A stretch of 64,000 nucleotides of DNA from Pygmaiobacter massiliensis. GTDB lineage: Bacteria; Bacillota; Clostridia; Oscillospirales; Ruminococcaceae. The position numbers and the translations under genes are program-made. Location: positions 1,257,166 to 1,321,165 of the forward strand of contig NZ_OAML01000003.1 of the NCBI RefSeq assembly GCF_900199435.1, read 5' to 3'. This document shows, piece by piece, positions 9,801 to 17,578 of the stretch (the stretch's first letter is position 1; each line of letters starts with the position of its first letter). Under the pieces are notes generated by a model. That model saw only the letters and a list, made by a program, of their open reading frames with translations, did not search any database and was not told where the DNA came from.

Positions 9801-10383
9801 GTCGGTGCCAAAAAGGCCGTCCTTTATGTACGGCAGTGGCCTTTCTGCCACCGAGCGTGGAACCGCCCTGCACGCGGCATTGCAGTACGTGAACTTTCTT
9901 TCGTTGCAAAGAGATACCGAGGCCGAGATTACAAGACTCGTGAATTCTGGATTTATTTTGCCTGAACAGGCAGCGGCCATCGACCGCAGAGCGCTGAGTC
10001 GCTTTTTGGAATCGGACATCTTCCGCTCGATGTGTATGGCGGACAAGGTGCTGCGAGAGTATGCGTTCTTCACTCATCTGCCGGCATCCATGCTGAAAGA
10101 TGGGCTGCCGGACGATTTACAGGACCACCAGGTATTGGTTCAGGGCATCGCAGACTGCGTGCTGCTGTTCGGCGATGAAGCAGTTTTGCTGGATTATAAG
10201 ACCGACCGCGGCAAAGACGAAGCCGCTTTGCGCCGCGCCTATACGGCCCAGCTGCTTTTGTACAAGCAGGCGGTAGAGGCAGGACTTGGCGTGCGAGTGC
10301 GGCAATGCTGCATCTACTCGTTTGCGCTGGGTAAAGCCATTGAAATTGCGGTAGATACACCGCTGCCGGCCCTGCAAAAATAA
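6862..10383 (+). CDS. addA: ATP-dependent helicase/nuclease subunit AddA
   Basis: AddA is the UvrD-like motor and second nuclease of AddAB. The 1173-residue product shows a Q motif (TTQQQAAI), Walker A SASAGSGKT (residues 22-30), Walker B VDEYQDTN near 388, GDVKQSIYRFRKA, the IMSIHRSKGLEFPVC motif, LYVALTRAKD, and the C-terminal nuclease motif LLDYKTDRG near 1110 followed by YTAQLLLYKQA. I chose the ATG at 6862 because MPKWTTQQQAAI is the usual N-terminus and GAGGAGG lies 8-9 bases upstream; an in-frame TTG at 6838 would add eight residues. It overlaps addB by 8 bases. Confidence 0.96.
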   Translation: MPKWTTQQQAAIEDEGGTLLLSASAGSGKTAVLVERAFRLISAENPTSADRLLILTFSNAAAAELRSRIAQRLDHALEQDPGSMHLRRQKMLLQRAQISTVSAFCMQLLREQFSRLPIPPDFRVADESIRYELSQATLAAVLEASYESPAFREFASVFGKARNDRAAGDAVLGLYEHLRALPFFETSLSSMCALFHGEQAIEESLWGKELLKGAGEVASEGIAVCNAALDIIRETPELAGYADALLIDRDCFLRLQELLEQKRWDDARIAAGYQPVKLKSVRGFDGTEKETVQALRKQAKELLGDILSDYLVCSAEQFEEDRAALAPMVDALADAVRMYSDRFFEAKVSEKVLEFSDFEHLTLQLLVDENGKKTPLAKEISARYDVVMVDEYQDTNALQDMLYRMLANEDESNLFLVGDVKQSIYRFRKAMPELFIDKKERFAPYDGKSHPASLILPHNFRSTEAVVSGINDLFCALMCREVGEITYDGAEKLIAGAGESPAPGGVEIDLINISENKELGEAEAVAQRIRSMVREGFLVREKDGTLRPCNYGDFCVLMRSPAGSGELYLTALEAHGVPATADLDTAMLTEPAVQPVIAALRVLDNPAQDVPLAAVMTSPMFAFSGAELAALRAKTPRGGLWMALRADDTEKTQRFISTILTLRREGGLLPVAALTNRLLEETGYLLCTQVADAADVAAGAARLGALRSFLAFAGEYDASSGAGLAGFLRRIDSSLASGRSVSTQGAAAPQGMVQIMSIHRSKGLEFPVCILADTAHGFNRQDLNVAPVLRHTALGIGMTLRTESGARYPTVPQKALRSALEREQMSEEMRVLYVALTRAKDLAIITCGASDPEKVLGKLAIQLAGAGGITPWMLRTAKSFSEWILAAALLHPDGAEFRAAASAATLPLQVAEGKLSARILAAPLHEECEQKAQLLRTAEPDESLVMRLRKAFHWHYPRAELLELPAKVSVSALTHRIGEASVPKRPSFMYGSGLSATERGTALHAALQYVNFLSLQRDTEAEITRLVNSGFILPEQAAAIDRRALSRFLESDIFRSMCMADKVLREYAFFTHLPASMLKDGLPDDLQDHQVLVQGIADCVLLFGDEAVLLDYKTDRGKDEAALRRAYTAQLLLYKQAVEAGLGVRVRQCCIYSFALGKAIEIAVDTPLPALQK

Positions 10384-10396
10384 TTTTGTGCCAAGG

Positions 10397-10425
10397 TTGA
10401 CAAGTTTTGCAGGTTATGGTATAGT
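10397..10425 (+). promoter_or_regulatory. SigA promoter of the infC-rpmI-rplT operon
   Basis: TTGACA (10397-10402) and TATAGT (10420-10425) are separated by 17 bases. Transcription would start near 10432, just before the structured leader. Confidence 0.85.
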
Positions 10426-10431
10426 TGATAG

Positions 10432-10560
10432 GTCAATAAAGCAGATGCGGCAGCCCCGCACTCACCTTGCAGGCCTACGGCCTCGGGTCAATAGGCAATT
10501 ACAGGCGTTCTGTAACTGTGTATTCTCAGAGTGTGGCTAAATGCGGCCACACTCTTTTTA
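10432..10560 (+). ncRNA. infC operon leader RNA (L20-leader type)
   Basis: About 130 bases of structured leader lie between the promoter and infC. Visible helices are AGGCC-TAC-GGCCT (10471-10483), TTACAG/CTGTAA (10499-10515) and a terminator hairpin at 10528-10560. In Bacillus, ribosomal protein L20 binds a leader before infC-rpmI-rplT and causes premature termination; the position, downstream gene order and terminal hairpin fit that system. The assignment to the Rfam L20-leader family is from position and general layout, not from an alignment. Confidence 0.7.
10528..10560 (+). terminator. Leader terminator (attenuator) before infC
   Basis: A perfect 10-bp stem AGAGTGTGGC / GCCACACTCT closes an 8-base loop and is followed by a T-rich tail. 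It ends 24 bases before the infC start codon, so read-through is needed for operon expression. Confidence 0.82.
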
Positions 10561-10583
10561 CATTATTTTGGAGGTGTTTTACG

Positions 10584-11108
10584 ATTAGCGGCAAAAAAGA
10601 ACTGGAACTCAACGAAGGAATTCGCGACAGAGAGATTCGTGTGATCGGCGCAGAAGGCGAACAGCTTGGCGTTATGGCCACTCGAGATGCAATGGCAATG
10701 GCAGCAGAAAAGGATCTTGACCTTGTCAAGATTGCTCCGACTGCAGCCCCTCCTGTCTGCAAGATCATGGATTACGGCAAATTCCGCTTTGAGCAGCAGA
10801 AAAAAGACAAAGAAGCGAGAAAGAACCAGAAGATCGTTGATACAAAGGAAATTCGTCTTTCGCTGAATATCGACACAAACGACTTTAACACAAAAGTCGG
10901 CCACGCCAAACGTTTCCTCAAAGAGGGCAATAAGGTTAAGGTTTCGATTCGGTTCCGCGGTCGTGAAATGGCGCATACCGAGCTCGGCCTCGAAGTGATG
11001 AAGCGCTTCGCTGAGGTCATGGCCGGGGAAGCCAACATCGAAAAACAGCCGAAACTTGAGGGCCGCAGCATGCAGATGTTCCTGGCTGTGCCCAACTCCG
11101 GCAAATAA
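10584..11108 (+). CDS. infC: Translation initiation factor IF-3 (AUU start)
   Basis: IF-3 binds the 30S subunit, checks start-codon pairing and prevents premature 70S assembly. The product is 174 residues from the AUU codon at 10584. The IF-3 N-domain begins at [14 protein letters not shown], the linker carries [15 protein letters not shown], and the C-domain has [17 protein letters not shown] and [12 protein letters not shown]. No ATG/GTG/TTG is available at the right place: GGAGGT (10570-10575) is 8 bases before ATT AGC GGC. The upstream part of the open frame runs through the leader terminator and is not protein. An AUU start is the known IF-3 autoregulatory signal in E. coli and some bacilli. 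It is followed by rpmI and rplT. Confidence 0.93.
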   Translation: MSGKKELELNEGIRDREIRVIGAEGEQLGVMATRDAMAMAAEKDLDLVKIAPTAAPPVCKIMDYGKFRFEQQKKDKEARKNQKIVDTKEIRLSLNIDTNDFNTKVGHAKRFLKEGNKVKVSIRFRGREMAHTELGLEVMKRFAEVMAGEANIEKQPKLEGRSMQMFLAVPNSGK

Positions 11109-11146
11109 ATTTTTATAAGGTTTTAATTTTAAGGAGGACTTCTATT

Positions 11147-11344
11147 ATGCCTAAGATGAAATCTCACTCGGGTGCTAAAAAGCGTTTTGCACTGACCAAA
11201 AACGGCAAAATCAAACGCGGCAAGGCATTCCGTAGCCACATTCTTACCAAAAAAACCACCAAGCGTATGCGTGGCCTTCGCAAACCCGGCTATGTTGATG
11301 AGACCAATGCAGCAACCGTCAAGAAAATGCTGCCCTACGCTTAA
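11147..11344 (+). CDS. rpmI: 50S ribosomal protein L35
   Basis: The 65-residue, very basic product [20 protein letters not shown]... is a typical bL35, a component of the large ribosomal subunit. It contains the [11 protein letters not shown]-terminus and [19 protein letters not shown] core. AAGGAGG precedes the ATG. It lies between infC and rplT in the canonical order and would be controlled by the leader upstream of infC. Confidence 0.97.
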   Translation: MPKMKSHSGAKKRFALTKNGKIKRGKAFRSHILTKKTTKRMRGLRKPGYVDETNAATVKKMLPYA

Positions 11345-11416
11345 TTTATTATAAATTAGGCTGACACGAACGAAATTCATCACGACTAAGATTATATATC
11401 AAAGGAGAACAAAATT

Positions 11417-11770
11417 ATGGCTCGTATCAAGGGCGCAATGATGACCCGTAAAAGAAGAAAAAAGACCCTGAAGCTTGCAAAGGGTTACTACGGCAGCAAA
11501 TCTACTCACTTTAAGATGGCAAAACAGCAGGTCATGAAAAGCGGTAACTACGCTTTCGTTGGCCGTAAAGCAAAAAAACGCGACTTCCGCCGTCTGTGGA
11601 TTGCTCGTATCAACGCAGCTTGCCGCGCACAGGGCACCAACTACTCCAGCTTCATGGCTGGCCTGAAAAAAGCAGGTATCGATTTGAACCGCAAAATGCT
11701 CTCTGAGCTGGCGATCAACGATGCAGCTTCCTTTGCAAAACTCGTTGAGACCGCAAAGGCTGCGAAATAA
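11417..11770 (+). CDS. rplT: 50S ribosomal protein L20
   Basis: The 117-residue bL20 ([16 protein letters not shown] start; [38 protein letters not shown]-type motif) is needed for early 50S assembly and is the probable autogenous repressor of this operon through the 10432-10560 leader. AAAGGAG lies 8 bases upstream of the ATG. Length is normal. A long hairpin follows the stop. Confidence 0.97.
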   Translation: MARIKGAMMTRKRRKKTLKLAKGYYGSKSTHFKMAKQQVMKSGNYAFVGRKAKKRDFRRLWIARINAACRAQGTNYSSFMAGLKKAGIDLNRKMLSELAINDAASFAKLVETAKAAK

Positions 11771-11783
11771 TTTTTGACTCGCA

Positions 11784-11853
11784 GGGGACGTGTGGCGCGC
11801 CCGGTGCGTGTCACAGGTAACGCCCGGGCGCAGTAGCGCGCGGGCGTCCCTTT
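11784..11853 (+). terminator. Probable terminator hairpin after rplT
   Basis: Nested complementary segments GGGACG/CGTCCC, GCGCGC/GCGCGC and CCCGG/CCGGG form a long GC-rich hairpin ending in CCCTTTG. The T-run is short, so strength is uncertain. Confidence 0.5.
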
Positions 11854-11865
11854 GTATTGGGGCAA

Positions 11866-11896
11866 ATTTGCAGTGCCATCTAATGGCACTGCAAAT
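11866..11896. repeat. Perfect 14-bp inverted repeat
   Basis: ATTTGCAGTGCCAT and ATGGCACTGCAAAT are exact reverse complements separated by three bases (CTA). There is no T-run on either side. It lies between the rplT terminator and the methyltransferase gene. Confidence 0.85.
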
Positions 11897-11920
11897 GGCC
11901 TCATTATGTAAAGTAAAGAG

Positions 11921-12706
11921 GTGAGGATCACGCCGGAACAGCTGACAAGCCGTGACAATGAACGGGTGAAATACGCCCAAAAATTAATGGAAAAACCAGC
12001 CTTCTGCAAAGCCGAACAGCGCTTTCTTGCAGAGGGCAAAAAGCTTTGCCTGGACGCAGCCGAAAGCGGTATCGTCATTGAAATATTATATTATACCTAT
12101 ATGGCGCAAAAACGCTGGCCTGAAATCGATAGCCTGCCCGGCGAGCATATCTCTATCAGCGAAAGTGTCGCTGAAAAAATATCCGGCATGAAAAGCGCAC
12201 AAGGCGTATTCGCCGTTTGCCGATTGCCGGTATGGAATGAGGCCCAGGTGGACCCGACAGGGCGCTATATCGCGCTTGAAAATGTGCAGGACCCCGCAAA
12301 TGTCGGCGCAGTGCTGCGCAGCGCTGCGGCATTTGGGTTTGACGGGGCGCTGCTTTCGCAAGGCTGCGCAGAACCGTTTGGGCAAAAGGCCTTACGTGCT
12401 TCTATGGGTGCAGCGTTTAAACTGCCGATTATTCGCACGCCGGATTTACCGGCTGCTTTGCGTGTTTGCTCTGCAAAGGGAATGTCCACTGCCGCTGCAG
12501 CGCTGCGCGGGGCGGTAGATCTTTCTGAGTTCAAACCTCAGGGCGGGCTTGTGCTTGCCATTGGCAATGAGGGCAACGGACTGACTGACGATGCCATTGA
12601 CGCCTGTGAAATGGCGGTCAAAATTCCTATCAGCGAACGGATGGAATCGCTCAACGCCGCAGTTGCAGCCTCTGTGCTGATGTGGGAGTTCCGCAGCCTT
12701 TGCTAA
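11921..12706 (+). CDS. TrmH/SpoU-family RNA 2'-O-methyltransferase
   Basis: The 261-residue product is a SPOUT-class enzyme that would methylate a ribose 2'-OH in rRNA or tRNA using S-adenosylmethionine. An N-terminal substrate-binding domain begins LTSRDNERVKYAQKLMEK and includes RFLAEGKKL. The knotted catalytic domain carries motif 1 NVQDPANVGAVLRSAAAFG, motif 2 LAIGNEGNGLT and motif 3 IPISERMESLNAAVAASVL. The target nucleoside cannot be named. The start is uncertain: a GTG at 11921 lacks a clear upstream ribosome binding site, while GAGGTGAGG at that spot is itself Shine-Dalgarno-like and would suit a non-standard start a few codons later. dprA follows 26 bases downstream. Confidence 0.88.
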   Translation: MRITPEQLTSRDNERVKYAQKLMEKPAFCKAEQRFLAEGKKLCLDAAESGIVIEILYYTYMAQKRWPEIDSLPGEHISISESVAEKISGMKSAQGVFAVCRLPVWNEAQVDPTGRYIALENVQDPANVGAVLRSAAAFGFDGALLSQGCAEPFGQKALRASMGAAFKLPIIRTPDLPAALRVCSAKGMSTAAAALRGAVDLSEFKPQGGLVLAIGNEGNGLTDDAIDACEMAVKIPISERMESLNAAVAASVLMWEFRSLC

Positions 12707-12732
12707 CCAAACAACGAAAGCGAGGGAACAGC

Positions 12733-13833
12733 ATGGACGAGCAGCTTTACTGGCTTTGGCTTTCTGCCGGACTCGGTGCCGGCGCGCATGGTATGCAGGC
12801 GCTGCTTGCAGCTTACGGCGCAGATGCCGAGGCTATTTATGCAGGCCGAATGGATTTGCTGCGGCAAGGGATGGTGACCCCGTCCCAGCAGCGCATTTTG
12901 GCCACAACAACGCCGGATAGCCTAAAAGCGCGTCTTTTGCAACACGAAGAAAAAGGCGTTACCATGCTGTGCTATACGGATGCGCGTTATCCCTCGATAC
13001 TGAAACAAATCGACACACCGCCGCCGGTACTTTATGCTACCGGAGATGTGCGGTACCTACAGACTGAGGTTCCCGTCGGAATGATTGGTACTCGCAGGCC
13101 TTCCGCTTATGGCATCGAGGCGGCAAAGCTCGTTGCAGATGGGCTTGCAACTGCTGGCGTAACGCTGGTGTCAGGGCTTGCAGATGGGCTGGACAGTGAA
13201 GCCCATAAAGCCGCTGTACGAGGCAACGCGCCCACCATTGCCGTGTTGGGAACAGCTATCGATGTTACCTTCCCCGCGCGCAATACCACCCTGAGAGGAC
13301 TGGTAGAGCAGCACGGCGTATGTATTTCAGAACTGCCCATCGGCACAGCGGGGCAGGGTGCTTATTTTTTGCTGCGTAACCGTTTGATTGCAGGTCTCTC
13401 TAGAGGACTGTGCGTCATTGAAGCGCGCAAGCGCAGCGGCACAATGAGCACTGTGCGTTTTGCGCTAGACTACGGGCGCGATGTGTTCGCGGTGCCGGGC
13501 AGCATTTTTAGTCCTCTCTCAGAGGGGACAAACAGTTTAATTGCAGACGGCGCAAGGCCGATTGCTTCCGCAGCGGATGTGCTGGCGGAATACTTACCGG
13601 CGGCAGAGATTACGCCGCAAGATGCCCCCGTTGTAGCACAGCAAGAGCTGCTGCCGCTTTCGGACGCGGCGCAGAAATTGAGCAAGGTGCTTTCAGCCCA
13701 GCCACAGCCCATTGCGGAACTTTGTGCAAAAGCGCAGCTACCCTTTGCGGCTGCAATGGCGGCGCTTACCGAGCTAGAGCTTGCCGGGTTATGCACCCAG
13801 CAGGCCGGGCGACAATTTTTAAAAAATTTTTAA
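12733..13833 (+). CDS. dprA: DNA-processing protein DprA
   Basis: DprA binds incoming single-stranded DNA during transformation and loads RecA. The 366-residue product has an N-terminal SAM-like region, then the Rossmann-like DprA domain with GMIGTRRPSAYG, SGLADGLDSEAHKAA, AVLGTAIDVTFP, FLLRNRLIAGLSRG and KRSGTMSTVRFALDYGRDV, then a C-terminal winged helix (about residues 295-366). I chose the ATG at 12733 with GCGAGGGA upstream; a longer in-frame start at 12682 would overlap the methyltransferase gene. dprA next to topA is a common Firmicute order. Confidence 0.95.
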   Translation: MDEQLYWLWLSAGLGAGAHGMQALLAAYGADAEAIYAGRMDLLRQGMVTPSQQRILATTTPDSLKARLLQHEEKGVTMLCYTDARYPSILKQIDTPPPVLYATGDVRYLQTEVPVGMIGTRRPSAYGIEAAKLVADGLATAGVTLVSGLADGLDSEAHKAAVRGNAPTIAVLGTAIDVTFPARNTTLRGLVEQHGVCISELPIGTAGQGAYFLLRNRLIAGLSRGLCVIEARKRSGTMSTVRFALDYGRDVFAVPGSIFSPLSEGTNSLIADGARPIASAADVLAEYLPAAEITPQDAPVVAQQELLPLSDAAQKLSKVLSAQPQPIAELCAKAQLPFAAAMAALTELELAGLCTQQAGRQFLKNF

Positions 13834-13940
13834 GCATAAGCATAAGCAAGATTTACAGAAAATAGCATAAACTGCGTGCAGATGCCATAGGAACCAGATT
13901 GGTACTAAAATGAGTAGCGGGTAAATGCTTGGCTATTGAT

Positions 13941-13970
13941 TTGAAAAACAAAAAGGGAATGTGGTAAAAT
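13941..13970 (+). promoter_or_regulatory. Probable SigA promoter of topA
   Basis: TTGAAA (13941-13946) and TAAAAT (13965-13970) are 18 bases apart, about 170 bases before topA. Confidence 0.6.
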
Positions 13971-14140
13971 ATCCCACGCGGCTTATTTTATGAGGATAAA
14001 AATTCAGGGAATCATGCCCTGTAAGCCGAATACTTTGGTGCAGGGAACTGCATAGTAGAAGAAAATCGGCATTGGAATTCGTTTTTTAGATGAAAGTTAG
14101 TTCCTGATTTGCAGGAATTGAAACAACTACGAGGTGTACT
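13971..14140 (+). other. topA 5' leader with small hairpins
   Basis: The 307-base gap between dprA and topA contains the promoter above and then a leader with CAGGG/CCCTG (14005-14021), GCCGA/TCGGC and TTCCTG/CAGGAA (14101-14117) hairpins. No ORF or known riboswitch was recognized. AACTACGAGGTG precedes the topA ATG. Confidence 0.45.
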
Positions 14141-16231
14141 ATGTCTAAACTCGTCATTGTGGAGTCACCCGCAAAGGCAAAAACCATCCGCAAATATTTG
14201 GGCGATGGGTATGAGGTCATGGCCTCGATGGGGCATATTCGTGACCTGCCCGGCAGCCAGCTGGGTATTGATGTGGAGCGTGGTTACGCACCGCAGTATA
14301 TCAGCATAAAAGGCAAAGAAAAATTGGTCAAAGAGCTTAAATCCGCCGCAAAGCAGAGCGATAGCGTTCTGCTCGCGACTGACCCTGACCGCGAAGGAGA
14401 AGCTATCAGCTGGCATCTTGCAAATTTGCTGGGGCTGGACGTGGATGCAGAAAACCGTGTCACCTTTGGTGAAATTACCAAAAAAGGTGTTACCGACGGT
14501 ATGGCACACCCGCGCAGCATTGATAAAGATTTGTTTAACGCGCAGCAGGCTCGCCGCGTTTTGGATCGTTTGGTGGGCTATAAACTCTCGCCGTTTTTAT
14601 GGCGTAAAGTCCGGCGCGGCCTTTCTGCCGGTCGTGTGCAGTCGGTCGCAGTACGGCTGATTGTAGACCGCGAAAAAGAAATCGAAGCATTCCAGCCCGA
14701 AGAATACTGGAATATCGACGCACAGCTCTCTGCACAAGGGAGCACCAAAAAGTTTGCGGCACGCTTTTATGGCACTGCAGCGGGCGAAAAACGTGCAGTG
14801 CTCAACCAAGAGCAGTCGGACGAAATTTTGGCCAACTTGGAAGGCAAAGAGTTTGTTGTCAGTGCGCTGACCAACGGCACCCGCAAAAAAGTACCGGCAC
14901 CGCCGTTTATTACCTCTACATTGCAGCAGGAGGCTAGCCGCCGGCTTGGCTTTACCGCTACCCGTACCATGCGCGCGGCACAAACCCTTTATGAAGGCGT
15001 TGACATCGCAGGCGTGGGTACGACCGGTTTGATTACCTACATGCGTACTGATAGCCTGCGTGTTTCTGACGAAGCCGTCACCGCAGCCAAAGAGTTTATC
15101 ACCGGTGAATGGGGCGAAAAGTACGTCAACAAAACAAAACGCACCTATAAAAGCAAAAATGCAACTGCCGCGCAGGACGCGCATGAGGCGATTCGTCCCT
15201 CTAACCCTGCCCTGACGCCCGCCGAAGTGGAAAAAAGCATCTCGGGCGATACTGCAAAGCTGTACCGGCTGATTTGGAGCCGCTTTATCGCAAGCCAGAT
15301 GGCAGATGCGTTGCACAATACCATGGCAGTCGAAATCACCGCTGGAGAATATCTCTTCAAAGCCAGCGGATATACTGTGGCCTTTGACGGTTACACTGCG
15401 CTTTATGAAGAAGCGACCGACGAAAAAGAGAAAAAAGAAACTGCTTTGCCCCCGCTGGAAAAAGATGCAAAGCTGAAGCTGCGCGATTTGTCAGCAGAGC
15501 AGAAATTTACTCAGCCGCCCAGCCGTTATACGGAAGCAACGCTCATCAAAGAGCTTGAGGAAAACGGCATTGGTCGTCCTTCCACCTATGCGCCTATCAT
15601 TACTACGGTAATCGACCGCGGCTATGTGGAACGTGATGCCAAGAAACTGGCGCCTACGGTGCTGGGCCGTACCATCAACGAGCTGATGATGGAACAGTTC
15701 CCCAGCATTGTTGATGTGCACTTCTCTGCACAGATGGAGAAAAACCTGGATAAGGTAGAATCCGGCGATGCCGACTGGGTCTCTACGGTGGATTCCTTCT
15801 ATCAGGACTTCGATAAAACGCTCAAGCAGGCCGAAGAAAATCTCAAAGACACCAAGATTAAGGTGCCGGATGAAGAGACGGATGAGGTTTGCGAAGTTTG
15901 CGGACGCAAAATGGTAATCAAAACCGGACGTTACGGCAAGTTTTTGGCTTGTCCGGGATTTCCGGAATGTAAGAACACAAAACGTATCGTAAAATCGGCG
16001 GACGGCGAATGCCCGCTTTGCGGCGGACGCATCCTGATCCGTCATTCGAAAAAAGGCCGTATTTATTATGGCTGCGAGAAAAATCCCACCTGCGGATTTA
16101 TGACTTGGGATGAGCCGAGTGCCGAAAAGTGCCCCAAATGCGGTAAAACGCTGTTTAAAAAAGGCGGCAAAAACGGCAACCTCGTCTGCATCACGGAAGG
16201 GTGCGGCTACACGACGCCGATTAAAAAATAA
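14141..16231 (+). CDS. topA: DNA topoisomerase I
   Basis: Type IA topoisomerase relaxes negative supercoils through a transient 5'-phosphotyrosine link. The 696-residue product has an N-terminal Toprim domain (KLVIVESPAKAKTIRKYLG; DPDREGEAISWHL), the catalytic Tyr in GLITYMRTDSLRVS near residue 305, PSTYAPIITT, and three C-terminal zinc fingers: CEVCGRKM...CPGFPEC, CPLCGGR...CEKNPTC and CPKCGKT...CITEGC. Length matches Firmicute TopA. Its TAA shares one base with the trmFO ATG (TAATG), so the two are coupled. Confidence 0.97.
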   Translation: MSKLVIVESPAKAKTIRKYLGDGYEVMASMGHIRDLPGSQLGIDVERGYAPQYISIKGKEKLVKELKSAAKQSDSVLLATDPDREGEAISWHLANLLGLDVDAENRVTFGEITKKGVTDGMAHPRSIDKDLFNAQQARRVLDRLVGYKLSPFLWRKVRRGLSAGRVQSVAVRLIVDREKEIEAFQPEEYWNIDAQLSAQGSTKKFAARFYGTAAGEKRAVLNQEQSDEILANLEGKEFVVSALTNGTRKKVPAPPFITSTLQQEASRRLGFTATRTMRAAQTLYEGVDIAGVGTTGLITYMRTDSLRVSDEAVTAAKEFITGEWGEKYVNKTKRTYKSKNATAAQDAHEAIRPSNPALTPAEVEKSISGDTAKLYRLIWSRFIASQMADALHNTMAVEITAGEYLFKASGYTVAFDGYTALYEEATDEKEKKETALPPLEKDAKLKLRDLSAEQKFTQPPSRYTEATLIKELEENGIGRPSTYAPIITTVIDRGYVERDAKKLAPTVLGRTINELMMEQFPSIVDVHFSAQMEKNLDKVESGDADWVSTVDSFYQDFDKTLKQAEENLKDTKIKVPDEETDEVCEVCGRKMVIKTGRYGKFLACPGFPECKNTKRIVKSADGECPLCGGRILIRHSKKGRIYYGCEKNPTCGFMTWDEPSAEKCPKCGKTLFKKGGKNGNLVCITEGCGYTTPIKK

Positions 16232-17538
16232 TGAGCAATCAAGAAGTGAAAATCATTGGGGGCGGGCTTGCAGGCTGCGAGGCGGCACTGCTGCTTGCAG
16301 ACGCAGGCTTGAAAGTGCGCCTGTATGAGCAAAAGCCGGTGCATTTTTCGCCCGCACATAAAAAAGATGGACTGGCCGAGCTGGTCTGCTCCAACTCGCT
16401 GAAAGCCGACAGGCTGGATTCCGGCAGCGGACTGTTGAAAGCGGAAATGAAATTGCTGGGCAGCCACCTGCTGCCCGCAGCGGAAAAAGCGCGCGTTGCT
16501 GCCGGCGGCGCACTGGCCGTGGATCGGGATGAATTTTCTGGGCTGGTAACTGCAGCGGTGGAAGCGCATCCGAATATTACGCTTTGCCGCGAAGAAGTTA
16601 CTGTGATTGATGAAAACGAGCTGACCCTAATTGCCAGCGGCCCTCTCACCGAAGGTGCGCTTGCAGAGGAAATCACCCGCCTGACAGGACAGGAGAGCCT
16701 TTCTTTCTTCGATGCAGCGGCTCCGATTGTGGCGGCTGACAGTTTGAACATGGAAAAAATCTTTGCTGCCTCCCGCTATGGGCGCGGCACCGCAGATTAT
16801 CTGAACTGCCCGTTTGATAAAGCAGGTTATGAAGAGTTTTACGAAGCATTGGTAAATGCAGAGCGCGCAGAATTGCACGAGGGCGACACCATCAATGTCT
16901 ATGAGGGATGTATGCCGGTTGAGATTATGGCAAAGCGCGGCATGGACACCTTGCGCTATGGGCCGCTGCGCCCGGTAGGGCTTGTAAACCCGGCCACCGG
17001 CCATCGCCCGTGGGCAAACATTCAGCTGCGCAGTGAGAATAAAGAAAACAGCCTTTACAATCTGGTCGGTTTTCAGACAAACTTGAAATTCGGCGAGCAA
17101 AAGCGAGTTTTCTCTATGATTCCAGGCCTTGAAAATGCAGAGTTTGTGCGCTATGGCGTAATGCATCGCAATAGCTTTTTGTGCAGCCCCAAGGTGTTGG
17201 GCGGCAATCTGGCCCTAAAAGAGCACCCAAATGTCTTTTTCGCAGGGCAGATTACCGGCGTAGAAGGCTATATGGAAAGTGCCGCGGCAGGGCTGATTGC
17301 AGCACATAATATTTTGCGGCGGCTTGCAGGCAAAACGGAATTGATGCTGCCGGCAGAAACCATGTGCGGTGCTTTAATGCGCCATGTTACTACCGAAAAT
17401 GCAGATTTTCAGCCGATGGGCAGCAATATGGGCATTTTGCCCCCGCTGGAAAATCATATCAGAGATAAACGCCAACGCTATTTGGCACTGGCAGAGCGCG
17501 GCGTGGCCGCAATGGAACAGGCGCTTGCTGAAGCATAA
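16231..17538 (+). CDS. trmFO: Methylenetetrahydrofolate-tRNA (uracil-5-)-methyltransferase
   Basis: TrmFO makes m5U54 in the tRNA T-loop using methylenetetrahydrofolate and FADH2. The 435-residue flavoprotein has the N-terminal dinucleotide motif IIGGGLAGCEAALLLADAG, the diagnostic LVCSNSLKADRLDSGSGLLK stretch, CPFDKAGYEEFYEAL, YEGCMPVEIMAKRG, and the C-terminal FAD site FAGQITGVEGYMESAAAGL. It begins at the last base of the topA stop codon; topA-trmFO is a common Firmicute pair. Confidence 0.96.
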   Translation: MSNQEVKIIGGGLAGCEAALLLADAGLKVRLYEQKPVHFSPAHKKDGLAELVCSNSLKADRLDSGSGLLKAEMKLLGSHLLPAAEKARVAAGGALAVDRDEFSGLVTAAVEAHPNITLCREEVTVIDENELTLIASGPLTEGALAEEITRLTGQESLSFFDAAAPIVAADSLNMEKIFAASRYGRGTADYLNCPFDKAGYEEFYEALVNAERAELHEGDTINVYEGCMPVEIMAKRGMDTLRYGPLRPVGLVNPATGHRPWANIQLRSENKENSLYNLVGFQTNLKFGEQKRVFSMIPGLENAEFVRYGVMHRNSFLCSPKVLGGNLALKEHPNVFFAGQITGVEGYMESAAAGLIAAHNILRRLAGKTELMLPAETMCGALMRHVTTENADFQPMGSNMGILPPLENHIRDKRQRYLALAERGVAAMEQALAEA

Positions 17539-17578
17539 AGCACGGCGGTAAAGCAGTAACAGACAGGAGGAAACAGAG

